A DNA stretch of 64,000 nucleotides from Owenia fusiformis. Its lineage: Eukaryota > Annelida > Polychaeta > Sabellida > Oweniidae. The DNA lies in assembly GCA_903813345.2 (NCBI GenBank), contig CAIIXF020000005.1:28959375-29023374 (forward strand). The letters run 5' to 3'. Positions 11,901-23,900 of this stretch are shown piece by piece. The notes beneath the pieces are model-generated. The model saw only the letters and a program-made list of their open reading frames with translations, made no database searches and had not been told where the DNA came from. Each line of letters opens with the position of its first letter. Position 1 is the first letter of the stretch. The position numbers and the translations under genes are program-made.

Positions 11901-14900
11901 GACAAGCCACCACACCGAGATTAGCTACCACACCGAGATTAGAGTCAAGACAGGGGACATCATTCAGTGAACTTGGAAAAAAGCCACAAGAGCTAGACAT
12001 TGAGGTAAATTAAATCTTTTTTATGTGGCTTCTCATGAACCACCAAAAATACCATATCCATGCATCCAAACCACTTAGCATTATTCACATAAAATTTTCA
12101 GTAACAATTTACACAATTCAATACATATGACAATTTATGAACATTTCACACACATTCAAAATGGGCCTGGTATCCACACTGGAAACAAGGGGTAAATAGT
12201 ACAAAAACAATTTACACAATTCAATACATATGACAATTTATGAACATTTCACACACATTCAAAATGGGCCTGGTATCCACACTGGAAACAAGGGGTAAAT
12301 AGTACAAAAACAATTTACACAATTCAATACATATGACATTTTATGAATATCTCACACATATTTAAAATGGGCCTTATATACACACTGGAAACAAGGGGTA
12401 AATGGTACAAAAACTTCACATTATCGTTTATTTCACTGTTTTATTATTAGACTCCAGATTGAAAATCTGGAGTCTATTGTTTTTGCCTGTTTTCTTTATT
12501 ATTTTTCTTTCTTTTTTCTTCCTCCTCACCAAATTTCTCGTCAACTATAACAGCTTACTTAATCCAACTTACTGGGTTAACTGAAGACTGTATCCGGCTT
12601 TCTGGGAAATTAGGTCAAATTTTTATCTAGGTCAAAGGTCAAAAACTAGGTCAAATCTTACATTTTCAACATTCTTCATCATATCTTCGTCAATATTCTT
12701 CGTAACTCCTTCATCTTTTTTTCATCGTGTAGCTTAGAGAAAGGCGAATCAAAGATATGGCATCAGAATTTTGATTACTCTTACCGATTTTGAGATATGG
12801 CGTCCGAAATGTAGGTCACGACTAAACATCCTCCAAATCGAATGTGTGAGCTATGAAAAAGATGTAGAATTTTCTCAGGAATCCAAATCTGCAAACCAAA
12901 TTTGGATCAGACTTCCGGTTCGGAAGTTATGGCGTTTTAAAAGCTCAAAAATCGCTAAATTTGGTGCCTATGTTAAGTCAATGGGAAAAAAGACTTTTTC
13001 GAAGTGTAAAATACAGGATATTGACTGAGTACAGCTTAACATAATGAATGCTTATAAAAGAAGGGGACTTCAAAAGCTACATAGCTTCAAAATTTGGACA
13101 CCAAAATGCCTAGGTCAAAATAAAGGTCAAATTCATAGTTTTTCCTTATTTTTACGATTCTGACACTACACTTTAATAATTTACTTCAAAATTTTGTATA
13201 CAGGTAGCAAATAGTGTGCTAATAGTGTTAGCTTTTTGCCGTCAGAAAGTATTTTGACCCACTTTTGAGATATGGTGTCCGAAATGTAGGTCAAAATAAA
13301 AAGTTCTCCAGATTCAACGTATGAGTTATGAATTAAAGGTAGAATCTTCTCAGGAATCCGAATCTGCAAACCAAATTTCGATCAGACTTCCGATTCGGAA
13401 GTTATGGCATGTCCAAAAAGTAGGTCAAAATAAAAAAATTCCAAATTTAACGTATGAGTTATGAATTAGGGGTAGAATTTTGTCAGGAATCTAAATCTGC
13501 AAACCAAATTTCGATCCGACTTCCGGTTCGAAAGTTATGGCGTTTTGAAAGCTCAAAAATCGCTAAATTTGGTGCCCCACGTTATGTCAATGAGAAAAAG
13601 GATTTTTTGAAGTGTAAAATACCAGATATAGACTGAGTACAGCTTAATATTCTGAAAGCCTATAAAAGGAGGGGACCTCGAAGGCTATCTAGCTTTAAAA
13701 TTTGGACGCAAAAATGCCTTGGTCAAAATCTAGGTCAAATTCATAGTTTTTCCTTATTTTTGCGATTCTGACATTACACTTTAAGGATTTGCTTCAAAAT
13801 TTTGTATACAGGTAGCAAAGAGTGTGCTTATAGTGTTAGCCTTCTGCCGTCAAAAAGTTTTTTGACCCACTTTTGAGATATAGTGTCCGAAATGTAGGTC
13901 AAAATAAAAAATTCTCCAAATTTAACGTATGAGTTATGAATTAAGGGTGGAATTTTCTCAGGAATCAGAATCTTTAAACCAAATTTCGATCTAACTTCTG
14001 GTTAGATAGTTATAGCGGTTTGAAGTTTCGAAAAGTCGATATGATGATATCCCCATGTTAAGCTAATAGAGTCGAAGATAGCCTTCTTAAAAGTTGTCTA
14101 AATGTCTATATTCTAGCTGACTCAGCTTATTCTGAATGACTCAGCTTACAAGTTCTGGATGACTCAGCTTAAAAAAAGTTTAAAATCTGGAGTCTTAAAT
14201 TGAACTTGTTCAATTTACATGTCTAGTTATTATTATATCTTGGTTACCGCCATATTTGGCGAGCAATACCTCATTGGTATATTCTGTATTTACGTATTTT
14301 ACACTCGAAGATAGAGCCAGAAACCCCTCCTTGGAGGAGCCCTGTGTTCTTTTATGTGCACAGGTACACAGACATACAGGTACACACCACAGCCTTTTTA
14401 TACGAGTCGTGAACCACTCAGTCAAACACCCAGAATTACATAACGCACAAACAAACTTGTCTGAACCGGGAATCGAACCCGGGGCCAAGCGATATTGGTA
14501 ACCTTGACTCTCTCTGCCACTGAGCCATAGCGGGTGTTCAGTGTTCTTGTAGATTCTTGATAATGCATTCAGGCAAATCGACTAGTTTACGTAATGGAGC
14601 GTTTCATTTTATGAGGTGTTTACTTGATAGAATTGTTATTATGGAGAAGTGTTTGTTATAATTAGATGCATTTGAAGAGAGGTGTTTTTAGATTAAGTAT
14701 TTGAAGTACATGTATTCATTTTAGATAGTGTCCATACCAATGTTAATTTAAAGAAGTGTTTACTTTGAGTGTTCTCTTTTAGAGAAGTGTTTATTACTTA
14801 AAGAGAAGTGTTCTCTTTTAGAGAGTCCCTCATACCAGTACATACTCGCTTTAATAACTGTGTATTTTACACTTGACGTTTACTGAAATACATTAATTCA

Positions 14901-17900
14901 CTTAATTTTGAAATTGCTTTGAGTCAGTTAGTCTAAAGAAGCTGAATGAGCGTTAATTGAGTCTCAGTAGTAGAGAAATTGTTCTGCAATTTACTTTGCA
15001 ATTAGGAAGTACTCTAATATGAGGACTTGTCTACATAAAGCTCTCGTAAATATGAAAGTGTCTTAAATAAGGTTTTTATTGGTGTTCTTCAGCGTTTATT
15101 TCTAACATCATGTAGTTATGGTTCAAGGTTTCACAATTAGCCTGATACAGTGTAATACAAATACAGATGTAATTTTATTCAGACTACGATCTATATGAAT
15201 GATAATAATAATATCATGATGTTTCCAAGAAAATGATTAATAAATTACTTATAATGTTGTATGATCAATAGATGGAGTAATTGACAGATATGTAATGCAG
15301 TACAGGTACCCCCTCTTTAGGACAGGTAAAGAACTAAATTACCAATTTGCCCATTCATTAATGAATAGTCAACAGCTACTGGATTCAATGCTGAATTGAT
15401 TGCAAATAATGTACTTGTAAATTCCACAAGATATTGTCTTATACTATTCATGTTTACTATTTACCAGAATTGCCAGAAACACATACTATTACATACATTA
15501 TTGATGTAACGTCAGTAAGTAAGGATACACCATATTGTAATCACAAGGAATCTTTCTGTAATTAGTGCGACATTCTTATTTCCAGAGTTCTCAGTTCTGC
15601 CCAGATTATTTGATTATTGAATGGATTTTCAGCTGGCAAGATTTTTTGGAAAATCTCAGGCTGTTTTCTGTAAAGTCCAACAGTTCTGACTTTATATATC
15701 AGGATAATTTAAATCTTAAGGGCATCTGGTAAAAGGGGCATATACCCTTTTCAATTCCATTGAATATGGACATCCAGGCCCATAGCCAGGGGGGGGGGTT
15801 CGATGGCTTCGAGCGAACCCCCTCACCCTGGCCAAAATTTAAGTGATTTTGGCCATTTTTGGACCAAAATTGTCACAAGTGAACCCCCCTGGAATTTTAA
15901 AAAAGTGAACCCCCTTTGGCAAATCCTGGCTACGGGCCTGATATCTCTGCACTCTAAATGACAATGTTATCTATTTCTTAATCCCCTGTTCAGAAAATTC
16001 AGAAGATTGTGGACAAATTGGCATGACTGAGATTGCTTCCAACATACAATATCTATTATCAGTTCTTCAACATAAAAATAAACCACAAATAAAAAAATAG
16101 CTATATAGTATACATGTAATATATGATTAATCTACATAAACCTATTGATGGATATCTCAAGTTGGTGTCATTCAGTGCAGCCAATTTATAACAGATAAAT
16201 ACATAGCGTTAATCTTAATTACACCTCTTGGTCACAAATCGGAAATAGTTTCCTCATATTCTATTTTTCCATTCAATGGGTAATATGATAAATATAACAG
16301 TTACAACCAGGAAAAGGAAACTAGCCTTATCTAAATAATGATAACATGTCACCTTACATTGTGAGTTAAATGGCACTATTGGTGATATAATTTTTTGCAT
16401 TTGGAAGTTTAAGGTAGGCAGAGTATTATAACTGACCTGGCAGCACAACATTAGAAATGCTTGAAGCACAACATTATAAATCCTCGAACCATAACATTAT
16501 AAATGCTCGAAGCACAATATTATAAATGCTTGAAGCATAATATTAGAAATGCTTTAAGCACATTACAAATGCTCGAAGCACAATATTACAAATGGTTTAA
16601 GCAAAATATTATAAATGCTTGAAGCATAAAATTACAAATGCTTGAGGCATAACATAACAGATAGCCACATAGCACCTAAATAAATTAGTTATTTCAACGG
16701 AATATTTTGTAAAACAAGACAAATAATAGAAATCTTTTCTCGAATTGTAAAAATCCTCCGAGACAGCTTGATGCGACTAGAAGTAGATGAAAATCTCAGC
16801 TAGATACGGTGTGCTATTGGCAGATATTCTGATAGAGAGTTGATATGCGTCTCTAATCTGTTGAAGTGCCATCCATGATCCAGGGCTTTAACATACAATC
16901 ACACAGTAGAGACTGCATATAGTGAACAGATGGTCAGGGTGTTCACTACAAGAGGTGTTTGCTAGAGAAAAATGTAATCTAAAATTGGTTTTCACTACAG
17001 AAAGGCATTCATCGTAGAAATGTTTTCATTATAGAGAGATGTTCATGACAGAAAAATATAATTTGAAAATCTGTACCTATACAGAAAGGTTTTCATTATA
17101 TAAAGGTATTTACTACAGAGAGGTGTTTATTACATAGAGGTGTTTACTGTAGAGAGGTGTTTACTACCAACAAGTGTTTTGTACAAAGATATACTCATTT
17201 CAAATAGGTTTTTAGCTGTATTTAATCATACATGGCTGTCTGATTGAGGTAATCATTGCTTTCTACATTTATGTCACTCTAAGTCACTTCAGTACAATCA
17301 TTTCTTAAAATGATTATTGACCTCAGGATTTAAATTAGAAAAAAGAATGCAAAAGAGAAGAATTAGCATTGTTTAAAGTGACCAAGGATGGAGTGATCAT
17401 TTGGTTGTTTGTTATACCAAGGAATTTATGTAGTTTTGAGGAATTGAGAGAAATAAGCATGTACAGAGTGGAATATACTGTAAGGGCAATTGGATGTCTC
17501 AATAAGTGTTTTATTGATTGTTCTGATATGTGTTAGATTCATAGCTTACATCTATGTTGTTTCACAGGGGGATTTATGTCCCATAATGCAGCTGGGTTTC
17601 TCTATTCTGAGAGTAATAATGCATCTGTGACTACAGTGTTCTCCACAGGTTTTTTTCTCAAGTGGGTGCAAAATTCCCATCTTCACAATTCAGTCCAAAA
17701 TTGGTCAAAATATGCATGTTTTTCATGATTTTTTCAATTTCAAGTGGGTGCAAATGGATTTTCATGTGGGTGGAAGTCTATTTTCAAGATCTCAGGTGGG
17801 TGCTGCGTCCACTTGCTTTAATGCTGGTGAGATCACTGGACTGATATTTCAAAGGAGCGTCTTAAGTACAATTGTACCATATTTCATATCTGAAATGTTG

Positions 17901-20900
17901 CATTTTGTCTGTCTGCCCTTCCACAATTTTTGGAGTTTTAAGTGCTAAATATCCCATTATGTTAAAAAGGTTGTCAAATGATCTTGCTACCATCCATCAT
18001 ACTATGTTCTACTTTAGTCATACATTCCAAATATGGGTTTCAGGGTAAATGCACCCAGAATGTGGGAGTATCATACCATGAGGCATTCTATATATTGGGT
18101 AGTGACAAAGCAAGGATCACAACATTTGTTGAGGCAAATATAAATAGGTGAGGCAAAAGGTTAATGGAGGTATATTTCAACCTTTGGACTTCATTTTCAC
18201 AGTTTTGTTGAAAAAATCTGAATGAACTTTTTGTATAATTATTTGGCATTAAGGCAGTTGTCTCACCTGGCTCATGCCCATGGATACACCCACTGGGTTC
18301 TCCCCAGAATCTAATTGCATGGCGCTCCCCCCTGCTCACTCATTTTCCCCACCCTGTTCCCCCTGCTTGCTACGCCCGCCCTGCTTAGCGCCCCGCTACT
18401 TCAAAACTTACGAACATTATTTTATTCTCCTGGATATTCGACAAAATCACATAAAATTCAAAAAGTTTTCAAAAAGTTTTTCCTGATTTGCCTTTCCGAA
18501 GGCCGAATCTTAAATGTCTTCTCATTGGCTCAAAACTCATGATTAGTAACGAAATATCCAATCAAATTAGCTATTACTAATCGTGCGTCATCGACATAAT
18601 CTGCCCCAGGTTCGGTTCAATCACTTGATTTGACTACGTATGCGCCCAAAACATTCTAACCTATCAAAATCGTTCATTTGATGCGTGCGTTCAGAAAATT
18701 AGAAATTAACAGTTGAACCTGGCGCAGATTACCCCTATGCTGCAACGCGGAGTGATATGATCACCGATCATCAAAATCGCCAATTTGGAATAAAACAAAC
18801 ATAAAAAACGACTAAAACTACAATTTGACAATGAAGTATTATTTTTTATAAATAGTTATTATAATTGCGAACGAATTAATGTTCAAATCTTGCTTTTGAT
18901 GGTTTTTATTCGGGAAACTCAAAAAAAACAAACACTACAAGCATATTATCATGTATTGGGTCAAAAATTGGCCCAAAAATCATGCGAGCGAAGCGAGCAG
19001 TGAAACTTGTTAAAAAATCCCCCCCTGTTATGAAAAAATCCTGGGGAGATCACTGACCCATGTTGCGTGGAAAATTCTATGATGCGTTTCATTCCCACTG
19101 CTTAGGCCTCCAAGACTTCAACTCATGCGGGTAGAAGGAACGTGGTCAGCGAGGTCAGAACACTGATGACCACAGTGGTTCGCAGTGTAGGAACTCGTTG
19201 CGCGAGTTGAGAAATAAGTTTTCACCACTAAAGGACCGATATTCACGTTGTGAGAACGTAGTTTAGGTGGAAGGAACGTGGTCACGAGGTGGAAACTGTG
19301 GACCGTGTGAGTCAGAGTACGAGGTTGGCTACTATGATTTCTTTTAAGTCATGATCTTGATCATCTGAAACGTTTTGTTTTGATGAGCCAAGAAATATGA
19401 GAGATGCTTTCACTATTTGGTTGGCTATGTAATTCCTTGAAAGCAGAGTAGCTAGCAATTATCGATTTTGCGTCATATGTACAATTTAAAAGGGTATAAT
19501 TGATTGGATTGCACTAAACTACCACAGTTTAATAAATGCCATCCTGGTGTGATAACTTAACTGAACATCATGTACATTTAGATACTTTAATACCATTCCT
19601 GTTAGATAAAAAAAAATTGGTTGCGATAAAGATTGTGAATCTCCTTATGATTTAATATGTTTTGTGTGTCCATTGCAGTCTTGCTTCAAGACACTGGACC
19701 CCCTCATCTATTTCAACAGAAAAAAACAAAATAAAAAAACAGATAGGAGGGTCCACTTTCAATCTCAATGTGATAGAGGTACGAGGATGTTATTTATGCA
19801 TTATCGCTCATCAGCTTTAAATTTTTATTATGATAAGTTAAGGCTTAAATTGTAGTCACACATTTGGAAAAAAACCGAATTGATTGGCTCGGTGAGATCA
19901 GAGATTTATTGTAAACTGAAAGAGTGAAAACGAAGCTCTCTTTTAAGAAGTGAAGTCGAATGAATGCAAAGGGGAAATTCAATGAATATACATGTACATG
20001 TATTATTATCACCACCTTGTGAGCCCCGTTCTCGAGTATCAGTGCTAGTTAGAAGGTTCATATACTACTATATTCAGACTTGAGCAATAGTGGCGGGCCA
20101 TCATGGTCATTATCCGAGTTTGTTTGCAATAGGTGATAAGCCTCATTTTAGCGGGCAACATAATGAAATCTTGTCAAAAAAAAAGTCAATTGATTGCACA
20201 CAAATACAAATAAACTTTGATTATCATTATTACAAATGTTAAATGTTCTCCGGTAACATTATTTTGTAATTCATTCATTTTTATTAGTTCAGCTTACTGC
20301 CAAAAGGGGGCAGCACAATACCTGATTAATCGACTGATTTTCAGCCGTTAGAATTTGATTTGATTACAATAAATCCTTCAAACAATAATATAGTCTGCAG
20401 GGGTTATACTATTACCCTTGTTGTGGCAACCAATCAGAGTTTAGCTTGGTGTATTGTATGGAGATCCCCTGGCTTTGTGTCGTGTTCAATATAGTTTATA
20501 AGAGTATTGATTGGAAGAGAAAGTGGCACCTCTAGCCTCCACGTAGGGTTTGTATGCAAAACATTGTCAAGGCATAGCTAAATAAGCCCTTTTTTAATTT
20601 GGTCCTTTTCTTAACGTTTGCTGGTTATTTATTAAAAGTTAAGACTGAAGAGTTATTGAGCACAACATTATATTTAAATGGATTTGTTATTAAAAGAAGG
20701 GTGTTATTTTTTGGATTTTTGATTGATTCTCATTATGATACCAGATGGAGGGTAACGCCAAACTTAAGTAGCATTTACCGGTGTGCAAAATAATCGTTAC
20801 TTTGTACATAAATGAGTATCAAATTCAAACAAATATATTTCTTAACGCTTATTGAGCTTTGGTTGATTCATCAATTCTGCAGTAAAGGTCGCTCTTTGTT

Positions 20901-23900
20901 GAAAAAAAGTTTAACGAAACGCAAATATTAATTTTTTAGTCAACAAAACATGTGGGAATCTACCAGATTGCCTATTTTAAACAATTCTATTGAAATGTGA
21001 AATGGTCTTACACCATGTGTTGTATGGTGATAGGGTAAGCCACAATTGTTGTTAAAACACGCCAAGGCCAAAGTGTGAATCATGTATTTAAGGTCCTGCC
21101 CTCCCTTTTACTATATTTGCCATATTCTAACATGTGATGTTTGTGTTACAATTTTTAAGCAATTGTAATAATGTATGCATGTACTTTTAGAAATGATTCT
21201 TCTAATATGTTTTTATTGATTGTACCTGATATGCTGTACAAACAAAGGTTTTCATAGTTTTTGAAATTATTTATATATGTTTCCAGTATGCAAGTTGATA
21301 TAAAAAGTAAAAATAAGCATGTACTTTTAGAAAGGATCCCTATGTATATTTTGATTGATTGTACCTGCTATTTTGTACAACCGACCGAAGGATTTGATGG
21401 TTGTGCAATTTTAGTGAAATTAGTAAAATTTGGTTTTTTGATTTTTTCAGTTTCTTCATTTTTAAGTTGGAGCTAGGAGAGTTACATTGTTGCTTTTTAT
21501 AAATGGTGCCAGTAAGCAAGTTTTGGGATAAAAGGCCCAAGTTAAAGGGACATTCATTACAAGCTCGTTCCTGTGAATTTTTCAGAGTTTTTACCCCCTT
21601 CTGACTATTGATGTTCTACTAGCCTCCTTTAATGACAAAAAATAATGTAAATTGAAGTAAAAAATCACAACAAACTATTTCTTTTAAATTTTATTGAAGT
21701 AAGATTTATAAGCTGATTTATAAGCTCATTGATATATCTGTAATGATGTATAAGTGTTTCTTTTCAATGGAATGTAGGAAACATTGGGGGGCCTCTCCCG
21801 TGAATTTAATATCATTGATATTAGGCATGTTTATAGATAGAGCAAATGCTCGAAATTAATGAATCAGAGAAATAATATATTTGTTAAACTTGTCGTTAAC
21901 ACTCTAAATTATATTACATGTAATTAAATCAGGTAGTGTTCTTGAAGTTCATGAGAAAAATGACAAGAGATAATTATGCTTGGTTGAAATTTTAAGCATG
22001 GTTTAATCTCTTTGTAGAGGGGCTTATACTTTACAAAGTATGTTATTATTGTATTCCATGTGAAAGAGCTTAGCTGAAATTTTAACATGTACATCCAAGC
22101 AACCATTGTTTTGTTAAAAAGGCCGCCATGATATTGGTAAACAAACAGCACTTTTTCATTTTTGAAAAACGTGAGATAGTCTTGTAAACAACAATGTAGT
22201 AACACAGGATGAGAAAATATGTAAATAGTTCATGTGAAATCAGTAACTGCATGTAAATATAGGTAAGAACTAGTATTTCAATCTGTTAATCTGTATAATT
22301 GTATATTTTGATCTGAATTTGTTTCTAGTTCCTGAAAATTCATAGAATAATCTGTTCTTGAACTTACATATTTAGTTATACAGATGCACTATTCTACAAA
22401 ATGCAAAAAACCTATTATGCACTTATTGTATGACAAAATTTCTTTATTTGTTATCCTGATTTTGGCAGATGTTGTTGAATTATTTCTTTCATCTGTAATT
22501 ATGATTTTAATATTAACTGCAGGTGAATCTCACTAAATTTATACATGTGTATCATTAGACTAACATGTATTAATATGTAATTTGATAATTTATGTATTGT
22601 GTCAAGTTCCCAAGAACCCCAACCCTCTTATGAGGGATGAGTTATATGTATATATCTATCTCTATCTCTCTCTCTCTATATATATAAAAAGGGGAGGGGG
22701 AGGTGGTCCAAGGATTTGATGCAATACAAATATTATATAAAAAGAGTAGAGTTCCCATGTTAATTGTTGCAAAAAGACATATCAGGATTTATTGTATGAT
22801 CTGTAAAATGAAGCCCTCTGATTGGTCAGTTCTTGTGCGGTACCAATCTGTATTGCTACTGAGATTGTCCCCATTGATCATCTTCGTTGCAATACAGAAA
22901 ATATTGGTATGGAGGGGACAATCTCAGTAGCAATACAGAGGATCACACGATAAAGACGTTATTGTCTCGATATTCTGTATTGGCACTCGACTTTGTCTCG
23001 TTCCAATACAAAATTTCTCGAGCAGAATATATCATGTATTGCACTTATATCATGTATTGCACTTCAAATCATTCAATAACTTATAATATTTGTGTTGTAT
23101 CAAGTCATTGTCCCCCTCAACTTTTTTCTCTTAAGGGGGAGTGCAAAGGGGATGGGGGAGTAGCACAGGCCATGCTTTGATGCAAGACTAAGGAATTATA
23201 TCATTGGAACACCTCCTTTGAATTTGTTACTGTATATTTGATATTCATGGTAAAAATGAATCCATATCACATAATATAAGCCCTGTGGCTCTCATGAATT
23301 ATACCCTCATAATATAGGTTCCAAATTTCAAACCATTTTCAGAAAACAAATTGGAAAGATGATTCCAGGCAAAATTCTAAGGCATGACAATTACAATAAG
23401 TGCCATATTGATCCCATGGGCTCTCTTACAAATCTCACATTTTGTGTGTGAAGCTATTCCTGTTTAAAAGAGAAGAACATTTCTGATATTTTTTATCCAT
23501 ACTCTTAATTGCCCCAGGAATATATTTAAATATGGATCAAATGGGTGTGGTATTTCTCTTAATCAAAACCAGATTTTCAGCTCGATGTTTTATTAAGATT
23601 TCATGATAGGAATTTAACATTTATCTTTTATCCAAGATCAACCAATACAGCTGGAGCGAACATATTGGACTTTTTTATTGACCCAGGGAGCCTAAATCAA
23701 CTTTTTGTCACATCTTGTTTGTGAGCAATAATTTCTCATATATTATCAGGTCAGAGTTTTAACAGGGTTATAGATACGGGGAGAGATTAAATGGAAAACA
23801 GTCTGGATATAGGGGCTAGGTACATTATTTTTCAATCCCAGAAATATTAGAAAAAATGCAGATGTTGATCAGAGATATCCGGGTTAAGTCCAATGCTGGA

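Larger units (their letters stand above)
12005..19678 (+). other. Intron 2 content
   Basis: A transposon-rich intron: a 103-bp tandem array, the 1.75-kb hairpin-ended element, a tRNA SINE, a GTGAACCCCC element, a 23-bp minisatellite and a MITE-like block, then a mosaic of GC-richer fragments at 17640-19330. The rest is AT-rich and featureless. Confidence 0.6.

Noticed and set aside
14460-14536. Functional tRNA gene
   Set aside because: A and B boxes are present, but the sequence does not give a clean cloverleaf and is attached to a SINE body.
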